Shown: positions 53,620 through 62,229, counted from the first letter of the stretch. The stretch: 64,000 nt of DNA from JBOGUF01 sp050696075 (GCA_050696075.1 JBOGUF010000180.1:1-64000); one strand, 5' to 3'. Translations and numbers: made by a program. Notes: generated by a model not told the origin, from the letters alone.

Positions 53620-53830
53620 GGGGTACCCGGCTCCAGAGTGCTTCACGTTTGCCACAAGTTCGAAACGCTGGTCGACGATCGATCACTTAGCGACGGCTTT
53701 CGTGCGTCCGGCCTCTGTACCGACTATCCTATCGCTTACACTCGAACACGCCCCGCATTGGACGAAGGTGGACGCCCGGAGAGCGTGCCGGGCGGTAACT
53801 CGATGCTGAGAGCAGGAGCGGAGGCAGGCG

Positions 53831-54955
53831 ATGGTGAAGAGGAACAGGCACGCGATCAGTCGGCGGGGGTTCGTCGGCAGGATGGGGGCGGCGGCGCTCG
53901 GTGGGGCGTTGCTGCCGGGCGGAGCGCGGCGGGCGCTCGCGCAGGACGAGCCGTTCAGGGTCGCGTTCGTTTACGTCAGTCCGGTCGGCGACCTGGGTTG
54001 GACGTACGCGCACGATCAAGGGCGCCTAGCGCTGGAGCAGAACCTGCCGAACGTCGAGACGGCGTTCCAGGAAAATGTGCCCGAAGCTCAGGCCGACTCC
54101 GAGCGGGTTATCCGCGACTTCGCCGACAAGGGCTACAACCTCGTTATCACGACATCCTTCGGCTACATGGATCCGACGATCAACGTCGCCGAGGATTTCC
54201 CGGAGACGCGGTTCATCCACATCTCTGGATACAAGACGGCGGAGAACGTCAGCACCGGATTCGGCAAGATCGAAGAGCCGCGCTACGTCTCCGGCATGAT
54301 CGCCGGCGCGATGACGACGAGCAATCAGCTCGGCTACGTTGCTGCCTTTCCCATCCCCGAAGTGATTCGCGGCATCAACGCCTTCACCCTTGGGGTCCGG
54401 GCGGCCAATCCCGAAGCGGGGGTCAGGGTCGTCTGGACAAACAACTGGTACAACCCACAGGTGGAGCGCCAGGCCGCAGAGGCGTTGCTCGACGGCGGCG
54501 CGGACGTGATCGCCCAGCATCAGGACACCGCCGGGCCGCAGCAGGCGGCGGAGGCGGCCGGCAAGTACGGCGTCGGCTACAACGCCGACATGTCCGAGCT
54601 GGCGCCGGAAGCGGTGCTGACCTGCCCGATCTGGCACTGGGGCGTCTACTACACCTGGGCGGTCGAGCAGATTATGGCCGGCGCCTGGGAGACGAACCAG
54701 TACTGGGGCGGCTGGCAGGACGGCGTCGTCGACCTCTCCCCGATCGGCCCCATGGTCCCGGACGACGTCAAGGAGGCGGCCGAAGCCGAGGTCGAGCTCT
54801 TCAAGTCGGGTGAAAAGACGATCTTCACCATCTTCTCCGGCCCCCTCGTCAACCAGGACGGTGAAGAGCGCGTCGCCGAAGGCGTCGAAATGACGGGCCA
54901 GGAGATCCTGGAAATGAACTGGTTCGTCGACGGCGTCGACGGGGAGATTCCGTAG
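53831..54955 (+). CDS. BMP family ABC transporter substrate-binding protein
   Basis: The 374-residue lipoprotein-family binding protein has a twin-arginine signal (ISRRGFVGRMGAAALGGALLPGG then ARRALA, residues 9-37) and the BMP core: FVYVSPVGDLGWTYAHDQGR, NVPEAQADSERVIRDFADKGYNLVITTSFGYMDPT and a WHWGVYYTWAVEQI C-terminus. BMP proteins bind nucleosides for NupABC-type importers. It begins the operon that continues with the ATPase and two permeases. The start has AGGCAGGCG-like purines upstream. Confidence 0.88.
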   Translation: MVKRNRHAISRRGFVGRMGAAALGGALLPGGARRALAQDEPFRVAFVYVSPVGDLGWTYAHDQGRLALEQNLPNVETAFQENVPEAQADSERVIRDFADKGYNLVITTSFGYMDPTINVAEDFPETRFIHISGYKTAENVSTGFGKIEEPRYVSGMIAGAMTTSNQLGYVAAFPIPEVIRGINAFTLGVRAANPEAGVRVVWTNNWYNPQVERQAAEALLDGGADVIAQHQDTAGPQQAAEAAGKYGVGYNADMSELAPEAVLTCPIWHWGVYYTWAVEQIMAGAWETNQYWGGWQDGVVDLSPIGPMVPDDVKEAAEAEVELFKSGEKTIFTIFSGPLVNQDGEERVAEGVEMTGQEILEMNWFVDGVDGEIP

Positions 54956-55025
54956 GAGTTCGAGGTTCGGCGTTCCTCGAACCCGCCCCATCACCCATGA
55001 CCCATGACCCATGACCCATCACCCG
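54956..55025. repeat. 7-base array spanning the ATPase start codon
   Basis: GAGTTCG, AGGTTCG, GCGTTCC, TCGAACC, CGCCCCA, TCACCCA, TGACCCA x3, TCACCCG run in register. Each CCCATGA creates an ATG (54997, 55004, 55011), one in each reading frame; only 55004 is in frame with the ATPase. There is no Shine-Dalgarno consensus before it. Confidence 0.75.
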
Positions 55026-56569
55026 CGATCGAGATGCGCGGAGTCACCAAGCGGTTCGCCGGGGTGGTCGCCAACGACGGCGTCGAGTTTTCGGCGCGGT
55101 TCGGGGAGGTGCACGCGCTCGTCGGGGAGAATGGGGCGGGGAAGTCGACCTTGATGAGCATCCTGGCCGGGATGTACCGGCCGGACGAGGGGGAAGTCCG
55201 CATCGGCGGGGAGACGGTCGACTTCCGGTCGCCGCGCCAAGCGATCGCCCGCGGCATCGGCATGGTCTATCAGCACTTCATGCTGGTCGAGCCCTTCACC
55301 GTCGCCGAGAACTGCCTGCTCGGCAAAGATGGGCAGGGGTCGTGGCTCGACACGGCGGAGGTCGAGCGGCGGCTGGCGGCTTTGAGCAAACAATACGGCC
55401 TCGGCGTCGATCCGCGAGCGCGCATCTGGCAACTCTCGGTCGGGGAGCAGCAGCGGGTCGAGATTTTGCGACTCCTCTTCCGCGGGGCAAAGATCCTCGT
55501 CCTCGACGAGCCGACCGCCGTGCTGACGCCGCGGGAGTCGGAGGCGTTGATCCAGACATTGCGCAATATGGCCCAGGACGGTTTCTGCGTCGTCTTCATC
55601 TCGCACAAGCTAGGCGAGGTAATGGCGGTCGCGGACCGGGTGACGGTGCTGCGCCGCGGGCAAGTCGTGGCAACGGTGAAGAAAGGCGAAACCGACCGGC
55701 ACACGCTGGCGCGGATGATGGTCGGGCGGGACCTGGCGTCGTTCGTCGAGCATCCCGACGTCGAGCCAAAGGAAACAGTGGCGCCAGGCGATGTCGTGCT
55801 CAACATGCAAGGGCTCGGCGCGCTCGGCGACAAAGGGCTGCCGGCGCTGAACGAGATCGACTTGTACGTCCGGTCCGGTGAGATCCTGGGTGTAGCCGGG
55901 GTTGCTGGGAACGGGCAACGGGAGTTGGCCGAGGTCGTTACCGGACTGCGGCCGCGTACCGACGGGCAGGTGCAGATCGACGGACGGGAAACGACCCGCG
56001 CTTCGGCCGGCGAGATCGCGTCTTTCGGCGTTGCACATGTGCCCGAGGATCGGCTGGCGACAGGACTGGTCGGCAGCATGGAGTTGAGCGGCAACGCCAT
56101 CTTGCGCGACTACAAGCGGCCGCCGATTGCGCGCGGTTCCTTTCTCGTCGGCCGCGCCATTGGGACGTTTACGGACAAACTCGTCAGCGCCTACGACGTC
56201 AAGGCGGCCGGGCGGTCGGCCAAGGTCTGGACCCTCTCCGGCGGCAACCAGCAAAAGCTGCTCATTGGGCGCGAGCTGGCCGGCGACCCGAAGGTGATCG
56301 TCGCCGTCCACCCGACGCGCGGCGTCGACGTCGGTGCGACCGAGACGATCCACACCCTACTACGCGCACAGCGGCGACGGGGCGCGGCAATCCTGCTCAT
56401 CTCCGAGGACCTGGATGAACTGCTTGCCCTCGCCGACCGGATCGCCGTCCTCTACGACGGGCGGATCACCGGCGAACTTCCGGCGGCGAGCGCCGACCCG
56501 GAGCGGATCGGCCTGCTGATGGCCGGGCTGGTGGGCGACGACGACGTGGCGGCGACATCGCATGGCTAG
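55004..56569 (+). CDS. Nucleoside-type ABC transporter ATPase (NupA-like, double NBD)
   Basis: The 521-residue protein carries two nucleotide-binding domains. The first has GENGAGKSTLMSILAG, the signature QLSVGEQQRVEILRLL and VLDEPTAVLTP. The second has AGNGQRELAEVV, a signature LSGGNQQKLLIGRELAG and VAVHPTRGVDVGAT. The layout is that of sugar/nucleoside importers (RbsA/NupA). The ATG at 55004 is inside a heptamer array; ATG 55034 (MRGVTKRF) is an alternative start that would trim ten residues. Its TAG stop (56567-56569) is supplied by the left end of palindromic element copy B. Confidence 0.9.
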   Translation: MTHDPSPAIEMRGVTKRFAGVVANDGVEFSARFGEVHALVGENGAGKSTLMSILAGMYRPDEGEVRIGGETVDFRSPRQAIARGIGMVYQHFMLVEPFTVAENCLLGKDGQGSWLDTAEVERRLAALSKQYGLGVDPRARIWQLSVGEQQRVEILRLLFRGAKILVLDEPTAVLTPRESEALIQTLRNMAQDGFCVVFISHKLGEVMAVADRVTVLRRGQVVATVKKGETDRHTLARMMVGRDLASFVEHPDVEPKETVAPGDVVLNMQGLGALGDKGLPALNEIDLYVRSGEILGVAGVAGNGQRELAEVVTGLRPRTDGQVQIDGRETTRASAGEIASFGVAHVPEDRLATGLVGSMELSGNAILRDYKRPPIARGSFLVGRAIGTFTDKLVSAYDVKAAGRSAKVWTLSGGNQQKLLIGRELAGDPKVIVAVHPTRGVDVGATETIHTLLRAQRRRGAAILLISEDLDELLALADRIAVLYDGRITGELPAASADPERIGLLMAGLVGDDDVAATSHG

Positions 56570-56705
56570 GCGGCGTTTGCAAAGCTCCGTCATGCTGAGG
56601 CGAAGCCGAAGCATCCCCCGGCGAAGCCGGTCCGTCGTGCCGCCGCCGCGCTTCGCGCGGGGATGCTTCGATGCCTCAGCATGACGGTGTGCAGACACGC
56701 CCTAG
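56567..56705. repeat. MITE-like palindromic element, copy B
   Basis: The 139-base element starts TAGGCGGCGTTTGC and ends GCAGACACGCCCTA. Its inner arms CCGTCATGCTGAGG and CCTCAGCATGACGG are perfect inverted repeats, and it shares GGGGATGCTTCGATGCCTCAGC with copy A in two parts. It sits between the ATPase and permease genes and provides the stop codon of the former. Confidence 0.7.
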
Positions 56706-56718
56706 TCTGCCGGGCGGG

Positions 56719-57795
56719 ATGCGCTTCGAGCGGACGGCCGCGCCATCGCCGTGGGTCAGCGTGTTCATACCCACCGGCTCGATCCTGCTGGCGCTGTTTG
56801 TAGGCGGGATCGTGCTGCTGGCGACCGGCGAGAACCCGTTCGAAGTCTACCGAGCGATGGTGCGCGGCGCGTTCGGCGACCGGAACGGCGTCGCCGAGAC
56901 GCTGGTCAAGGCGACGCCATTGCTGCTGACCGGCCTCGGCGTGGCCGTCGCCTTCCGCATGCAGCTCTGGAACATCGGCGCGGAGGGGCAACTCTACTTC
57001 GGCGCGATTCTGACGACCTACACCGCGATCTTCTTCATGCCGGACGCCCCAGCCTGGCTGATGATCCCGACGATGGTCGTCGCCGGCCTACTCGGTGGCG
57101 CGCTGTGGGGACTCATTCCGGGGTTGCTGCGCGGCTACCTGGGCGCAAGCGAGACGATCACCAGTCTCCTCCTCAACTACGTGGCGATCCTCTTCTCCGA
57201 CTATCTGGTCCACGGGCCGTGGAAGAACCCGGACGGCTTCGGCTTTCCCGGCACCAAGACCTATCCGGACGCCGCCTGGCTGCCAACCTTGGGGAGCACC
57301 CGTGTCCATTTCGGCCTTGCTCTCGGGTTGGTCGCGGCGGCGATCCTCTGGGTGATGCTGCGCCGCACCCGCTGGGGCTACGAGATCGGCGTGATGGGGC
57401 GAAACCCACGCGCCGCGCGCTACGCGGGCATGAACACGAAGCGGGCAATCGTGCTGGTGATGGCGCTGAGCGGGGCGCTGGCCGGGTTGGCGGGGATGAG
57501 CGAGGCGGCCGGCGTCGGGCATCAATTACAGCGTGGCTTCTCGCCCGGCTACGGCTACACCGCGATCATCGTCGCCTGGCTGGGACGGCTCAACCCGTTC
57601 GGGATCGCGCTGGTGGCGTTTCTGCTGGCGGCGCTCCTGGTCGGCGGCGACCAGTTGCAAACCAGCCTCGGCCTGCCGGCCGCCATTGCCCCGATGCTGC
57701 AAGGGACGATCCTCTTCTTTTTGCTGGGCGGGGAAATCCTGACCCGGTACCGGATCGTGCGGGTGCGGCGCGAGCCGGCGGCGGGGGCGGATTAG
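56719..57795 (+). CDS. Nucleoside ABC permease 1 (NupB-like)
   Basis: The 358-residue membrane protein has about nine hydrophobic segments, with the family signatures LVKATPLLLTGLGVAVAFR, LWNIGAEGQLYFGAI, GASETITSLLLNYVAI and MGRNPRAARYAGMN. I start at ATG 56719, because the in-frame ATG at 56671 lies inside the repeat element. It is followed directly by the second permease. Confidence 0.9.
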   Translation: MRFERTAAPSPWVSVFIPTGSILLALFVGGIVLLATGENPFEVYRAMVRGAFGDRNGVAETLVKATPLLLTGLGVAVAFRMQLWNIGAEGQLYFGAILTTYTAIFFMPDAPAWLMIPTMVVAGLLGGALWGLIPGLLRGYLGASETITSLLLNYVAILFSDYLVHGPWKNPDGFGFPGTKTYPDAAWLPTLGSTRVHFGLALGLVAAAILWVMLRRTRWGYEIGVMGRNPRAARYAGMNTKRAIVLVMALSGALAGLAGMSEAAGVGHQLQRGFSPGYGYTAIIVAWLGRLNPFGIALVAFLLAALLVGGDQLQTSLGLPAAIAPMLQGTILFFLLGGEILTRYRIVRVRREPAAGAD

Positions 57796-58743
57796 ATGGA
57801 CGACATCACCTCCATCGCATTCGTCACCTCGGTGCTGGCGGCGGCGATTCCCGCCGGGACGGCGATTCTCTATGCCTGCCTGGGAGAACTGCTCTGCGAG
57901 CGGGCCGGCGTGCTCAACCTCGGGGTCGAGGGGATGATGCTGATGGGCGCGCTGGGCGGGTTCGCCTTCTGCAACTGGACCGGCAGCGCCTGGGTTGGAG
58001 CAGCCGGAGCGCTGCTGGTGGGCGGGGCGATGGCGTCGATCCACGCCTTCCTGACGATCACCTTACGGGCAAATCAGGTTGTCAGTGGCCTCGCGTTGAC
58101 CCTCTTCGGCGCCGGCCTCTCCGCCTACCTCGGCGCGGGGTTGGTCGGCCAGCGCCCGCCGGAGAGCTTCGGCGACATCGACGTCCCGCTCTTGGCCGGC
58201 ATTCCCCGCCTGGGCGAGATCCTCTTCCAGCAAGACGCCCTCGTCTACCTCTCGTTCGCCTTCGTGCCGCTCCTCTGGTTCTTCGTCTACCGCACCCGAC
58301 AAGGGCTGCACCTACGGGCCATCGGCGAGCGACCGGAGGCGGCCGACGCGATGGGCGTCGACGTCGCGCTTTTGCGGTATCTCTACGTCATTGCCGGTGG
58401 GGCATTGGGTGGACTCGGCGGCGCGGCGATTTCGCTCGGCACAAACCCCGGCTGGACGGAGAACATGACCGCCGGCCGCGGCTGGATCGCGGTGGCACTG
58501 GTGATCTTCGCCGGTTGGAATCCGGCGCGGGCCGCCGTCGGCGCTTACCTCTTTGGCGGCGTCGAGGCTGGCCAATTCCGCCTCCAAAGCGCTGGCGTCG
58601 ACGTCTCCTCCTTCTTCCTCAACATGCTTCCCTACCTCTTCACGATCGCCGTACTCGTCATCGCCACGCGCGAATCGGCCCGCCGCCGCATCGGCGCCCC
58701 CGCCGCACTGGGCCGACCATATGTGCGCGAGGAAAAAGGATGA
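57796..58743 (+). CDS. Nucleoside ABC permease 2 (NupC-like)
   Basis: The 315-residue membrane protein has the paired family pattern IPAGTAILYACLGELLCERAGVLNLGVEGMMLMGA, LRANQVVSGLALTLFGAGLSAYLG and HLRAIGERPEAADAMGVDV. With the binding protein, ATPase and first permease it completes one importer. Its stop abuts the convergent 49-residue membrane gene with no gap. Confidence 0.9.
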   Translation: MDDITSIAFVTSVLAAAIPAGTAILYACLGELLCERAGVLNLGVEGMMLMGALGGFAFCNWTGSAWVGAAGALLVGGAMASIHAFLTITLRANQVVSGLALTLFGAGLSAYLGAGLVGQRPPESFGDIDVPLLAGIPRLGEILFQQDALVYLSFAFVPLLWFFVYRTRQGLHLRAIGERPEAADAMGVDVALLRYLYVIAGGALGGLGGAAISLGTNPGWTENMTAGRGWIAVALVIFAGWNPARAAVGAYLFGGVEAGQFRLQSAGVDVSSFFLNMLPYLFTIAVLVIATRESARRRIGAPAALGRPYVREEKG

Positions 58744-58893
58744 TCACGGCGTCGACGGCCAAAAGCCGATACAGATCATCGAGATGATCACCACGATCCC
58801 ACCGACGATGAGCAGGATCTTCAGTCCGCGACGAAAATCGAACTCCGGTTCGCGAGCCGGTGGTTGTTCGTGAACTGGTTGATCTTCAGACAT
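58744..58893 (-). CDS. 49-residue single-pass membrane protein
   Basis: The protein has a Pro/Glu-rich N-terminus (SEDQPVHEQPPAREPEFDFRRG) and one membrane helix (LKILLIVGGIVVIISMICIGF). TGGAG lies five bases before ATG 58893. It resembles the small tail-anchored proteins common in this lineage; function unknown. Confidence 0.6.
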   Translation of the reverse strand: MSEDQPVHEQPPAREPEFDFRRGLKILLIVGGIVVIISMICIGFWPSTP

Positions 58894-58981
58894 CGATGCT
58901 CCAGAGTAGCGGCGGGATAGGCGAGGTCGTATCTTACGACGAACAGGGAACTGGAACGAACGACTCGGCCAGGAGCCAGTC

Positions 58982-59530
58982 ATGCCGGTGAGCGAGCGGA
59001 CATACGAGAGTTTGGCACTCGAAGACGCGGAGGGGCAGTGGGAACTCCACAAAGGGCGATTGCGGGAGAAACCAGCGGTGGGAGCTGAACATACCGACAT
59101 CTCGTTTCACCTTGCGATGCTACTGCAACTTCAACTCGATCGCCGCCAATACAAGCTCAAGGTCAACGGCACACGCGTTCGTCGATCCAGAGGCAGCGTA
59201 TACATACCTGACGTCGTTATCGTTCCGACCGAGCACGAGCGCCGACTCCGCGGACAACCGGGCACGCTCGAGATCTATGACGACCCCCTGCCGCTGGTCG
59301 TTGAGATTTGGTCACAATCGACCGGAGACTACGACGTCAACGAAAAGCTTCCCGAATACCAGCAACGGGGCGACGCTGAGATCTGGCGGGTTCACCCGTT
59401 CGAACGGGCGGTAACCGTTTGGTGGCGGCAGCCGGATGGCACGTATCAGGCATCGTTCTACCAGGGCGGAATCATCGATCTCCGCTCGCTGCCCGGTGTC
59501 TCGATCAATCTCGACGTCCTCTTCGAGTAA
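58982..59530 (+). CDS. Uma2 family restriction-endonuclease-like protein (copy 4)
   Basis: The 182-residue protein is the paralogue of copy 1 at 83: VSERTYESLALEDAEGQWELHKG, an Asp in YIPDVVIVPTE, the Glu in LVVEIWSQST, Lys in VNEKLPEYQQRGDAEIW and the end RQPDGTYQASFYQGG, LPGVSINLDVLFE. It has the same length as copy 1. It sits four bases before the convergent amidohydrolase stop. Confidence 0.88.
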   Translation: MPVSERTYESLALEDAEGQWELHKGRLREKPAVGAEHTDISFHLAMLLQLQLDRRQYKLKVNGTRVRRSRGSVYIPDVVIVPTEHERRLRGQPGTLEIYDDPLPLVVEIWSQSTGDYDVNEKLPEYQQRGDAEIWRVHPFERAVTVWWRQPDGTYQASFYQGGIIDLRSLPGVSINLDVLFE

Positions 59531-59533
59531 CCC

Positions 59534-60910
59534 CTACCGCAACTCGTCCCTCACCAGCGCCCGCGCGATGGCGTTGTGACGCTCGATCAGCGGTTCAATG
59601 TCCAGATCCCCGAACTCGCCGTGCTCGATCCGAATCTCGCCGTTGATTACGCTCAAATCGACGGTCGGGGGGCGGCAGAAGACGAGGGCGGCCAGCGGGT
59701 CGTGGACGGCGCCGCCGGCCATCTCCAACGTGTCGAGGCGGAAGCCGATCAGGTCGGCGGCCAGGCCGGGGGCGAGGGCACCGATGTCGTCGCGGCCGAG
59801 CACCTCCGCGCCGCCACGGGTCGCCAGGCGCAATGCCTCCTCTGCCGTCATCGCGGCTGGACCATTGGCGACCCGTTGCAAGAGCATCGCTTGACGAGCT
59901 TCACCGAGGAGGTGGCTGCCGTCGTTCGAGGCCGAGCCGTCCACGCCGAGACCGACGCGCAGGCCGGCGTCGAGCCAGGCGCGGACCGGCGGGATGCCCG
60001 ATGCCAGGCGCATGTTCGAGGTCGGGCAGTGCGCCACGCCGGTCCGGCTCGCCCCCAAGCGGGCAATCTCTGGAGGGTGGGCATGGACCAAGTGGGCGTG
60101 CCAGACATCCGGTCCAGTCCAGCCAAGGTCTTCGGCCAGTTCGACCGGCGTCTTGCCGAACACCTCCTGGCAATAACCCTCCTCGTCGCGGGTCTCCGCC
60201 AGATGGGTATGAAGTTGCACGCCGGACGACCGGGCAAGCTCCGCGCTCTCACGCATTAGGTCGGGCGAGACGGAAAAGGGCGAGCAGGGGGCGAGGACGA
60301 TCCGCAGCATCGCGAAGCGCGCCGGGTCATGGTAGGTCTCGATCAACCGGCGGGAATCGCCCAGGATCGCGGCTTCGTCCTCGACGACGCGGTCGGGGGG
60401 CAGACCGCCCTTCGACTCGCCGACCGACATCGAACCGCGGGAGGCGTGGAAGCGGATGCCGGTCTTCCGCGCCGCCTCGATCTGGTCGTCGAGGCGCGCG
60501 CCGTTCGGCCACAGGTAGCAATGGTCGCTGGCGGTCGTGCAGCCGGAGCGCATCAGTTCGGCGATGGCAATCTTCGTGCTGACCGCAATTGCCTCCGGCG
60601 TCATCCCCGCCCAGATCGGATAATGGGTGACGAGCCAGTCGAAGAGTTTGGCGTTCTGCGCGGCCGGGACGGCGCGGGTAAGGGACTGGAAGAAGTGATG
60701 GTGGGTGTTGATCAGGCCGGGGAGGATCACCATGCCGCGGGCGTCGATCACCCGATCCGCTCTGTCAGGTAGCTCAGCGGTCGGGCCGATTTGGCGGATC
60801 ACGTTTCCCTCGACGTAGACCGCGCCGTCCGGGATCCGCGTCCCGGCGTCGTCCATCGTCGCCAGCAGGTCGGCGTTGCGGATGAGAAGCGTTGCCACGC
60901 GTCGCTCCAT
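59534..60910 (-). CDS. Amidohydrolase, 8-oxoguanine deaminase/atrazine-chlorohydrolase group
   Basis: The 458-residue metal hydrolase has VILPGLINTHHHFFQSLTRA (HxH), HASRGSMSVGESKGGLP, LHTHLAETRDEEG, AHLVHAHPPEI with the third His and LGVDGSASNDGSHLL (Asp). This arrangement is typical of 8-oxoguanine deaminase and related cytosine/guanine deaminases. I chose ATG 60910 over TTG 60919. Its place between the nucleoside transporter and the PRTase-like gene fits purine salvage or catabolism. Confidence 0.88.
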   Translation of the reverse strand: MERRVATLLIRNADLLATMDDAGTRIPDGAVYVEGNVIRQIGPTAELPDRADRVIDARGMVILPGLINTHHHFFQSLTRAVPAAQNAKLFDWLVTHYPIWAGMTPEAIAVSTKIAIAELMRSGCTTASDHCYLWPNGARLDDQIEAARKTGIRFHASRGSMSVGESKGGLPPDRVVEDEAAILGDSRRLIETYHDPARFAMLRIVLAPCSPFSVSPDLMRESAELARSSGVQLHTHLAETRDEEGYCQEVFGKTPVELAEDLGWTGPDVWHAHLVHAHPPEIARLGASRTGVAHCPTSNMRLASGIPPVRAWLDAGLRVGLGVDGSASNDGSHLLGEARQAMLLQRVANGPAAMTAEEALRLATRGGAEVLGRDDIGALAPGLAADLIGFRLDTLEMAGGAVHDPLAALVFCRPPTVDLSVINGEIRIEHGEFGDLDIEPLIERHNAIARALVRDELR

Positions 60911-60994
60911 CGGCGGCAAGCGAATGACCGTGGCCGTTTATCATACGCGGCATTCGCGCGCCAGGGTGGTGCGAGGGAAGGGGGATCGAGGGGC

Positions 60995-61933
60995 ATGCGG
61001 GACGAGCGAGCGGAAACGACGCGGCCGAATGGGCAGATGACGGCGACGCTGCCCCGCTACGAACGCCCACGGGAAGAACTGGCCCAAACCCTCGAGTTGA
61101 ACCTCTTCGATGCCATCCCCTACGCCGAGTCGGACGCGGCAATCGATGCCTCGTCACTTTCGCCCGGCTCGCGGGCGCTCCTACGCGGCCTGCTGCGGCT
61201 CGGCTGCACCAAGGTCTTCCCCGGCGGTGGAGTGGGGATCGAGTACGGCAGCCTGCTGAAAACGGCGACGCGGCCGGAGTACGCCGCGGTCCACGTCGCC
61301 GAGGCGGCCGCGCACCTCAGGGAGTGCCGAGTCGATCTCCTGTTGGTGCCGGGGATGTCGGGCTATCCGGTCGGGGCGATGTACTCGATCGTCTCCGGCA
61401 TCCCGGCGATCCTGCTCAAGAAGACGCGGTTCCACGAACAGACAGTGCCCTATCCACCCGGCGCCTTCGTCATCCCCTCCTACACCGGCGAGGGGGACGT
61501 GGTGATGAGCGCCGACCTTGAGGCGGTGCAAGACGTCGTCGACGGCATCGTGGCGCCCCAACTCGCCGCGCAAGCGGAGGTCGAGCGTCCGATCCTGACG
61601 ATCCGCGCCGCCGGCGCCGACGACATCATCGATAAGGCGACGATGAGCCAGGCGGTCGGCGAGAGCGCCGTCGTGGTCGGCCGCGCGGCGGTAGAAGATT
61701 GCCTGCGTCGTCACCGCCAAGCAACCGGCGACACCCGCGAGATCGCGATCCGGGTCGAGCTCGTCGCCTGGGTTACGCCTCTCATCAAGGGGTACAACCG
61801 GCCGCAGGACCACCTCGGCCGCCTCTTCGGCATCCGCCCCTTCGCCGGCATCAACGTCACCAGCCTCCACCTCCACCCACGCGCCATCGGCGTCGACGGC
61901 GTCGGCATCGTGGCGTTTGCGGCGGACACATAG
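60995..61933 (+). CDS. Phosphoribosyltransferase-like protein
   Basis: The 312-residue protein has an adenine-PRTase-like stretch, VDLLLVPGMSGYPVGAMYSIVSGIPAILLKKTRFHEQTVPYPPGAFVIPSYTGEGDVVM, preceded by GCTKVFPGGGVGIEYG and ending with a conserved NRPQDHLGRLFGIRPFAGINVTSLHLHPRAIG domain. The canonical 13-residue PRPP loop (DDxxTTGGT) is not intact (MSADLEAVQDVVDG in that place), so catalysis is doubtful. ATG 60995 follows GAGGGG. The deaminase gene is divergent from it. I cannot assign a function. Confidence 0.55.
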   Translation: MRDERAETTRPNGQMTATLPRYERPREELAQTLELNLFDAIPYAESDAAIDASSLSPGSRALLRGLLRLGCTKVFPGGGVGIEYGSLLKTATRPEYAAVHVAEAAAHLRECRVDLLLVPGMSGYPVGAMYSIVSGIPAILLKKTRFHEQTVPYPPGAFVIPSYTGEGDVVMSADLEAVQDVVDGIVAPQLAAQAEVERPILTIRAAGADDIIDKATMSQAVGESAVVVGRAAVEDCLRRHRQATGDTREIAIRVELVAWVTPLIKGYNRPQDHLGRLFGIRPFAGINVTSLHLHPRAIGVDGVGIVAFAADT

Positions 61934-61990
61934 CGGTCGCGCTCGCGGCGATGGCGGCCACCATCGCCGATCTGCCGCACTAAACGGACC

Positions 61991-62035
61991 ACGGCCGGTC
62001 AGGAAGTGATCTGCGACTGGTACAACCGCACCTAG
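61991..62035 (+). pseudogene. 3' remnant of a four-cysteine secreted-protein gene
   Basis: The last codons TAGQEVICDWYNRT and a stop (TAG, 62033-62035) match the ends TAGQAVVCDWY and TAGQPVICDWYNLT of the two downstream genes. The 3' flank GGGAAGGGGC and the GAGGCTCGGC hairpin also match the flank of the 63431 gene. No upstream part survives before about 61985. Confidence 0.75.
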
Positions 62036-62070
62036 CGGTCGGCGTTCGCGCCGGCAAACGGGAAGGGGCA

Positions 62071-62096
62071 GAGGCTCGGCCGTGCGGCCGGGCCTC
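62071..62096 (+). terminator. Conserved 3' hairpin, remnant copy
   Basis: GAGGCTCGGC (62071-62080) pairs with GCCGGGCCTC (62087-62096) with one G-T pair. Homologous hairpins follow the two intact genes. Confidence 0.6.
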
Positions 62097-62229
62097 GACG
62101 CGTGCGCCGGATCCGGCGGATCTATTCCACCGCGAAACGCGTCAGACCGACGAGATGTTAACGATGGTGCTGCCGTCGTCCACTGGAGACCATCCGACGG
62201 CAACCGGGCGCGGTCCTGCGATGCTGATG

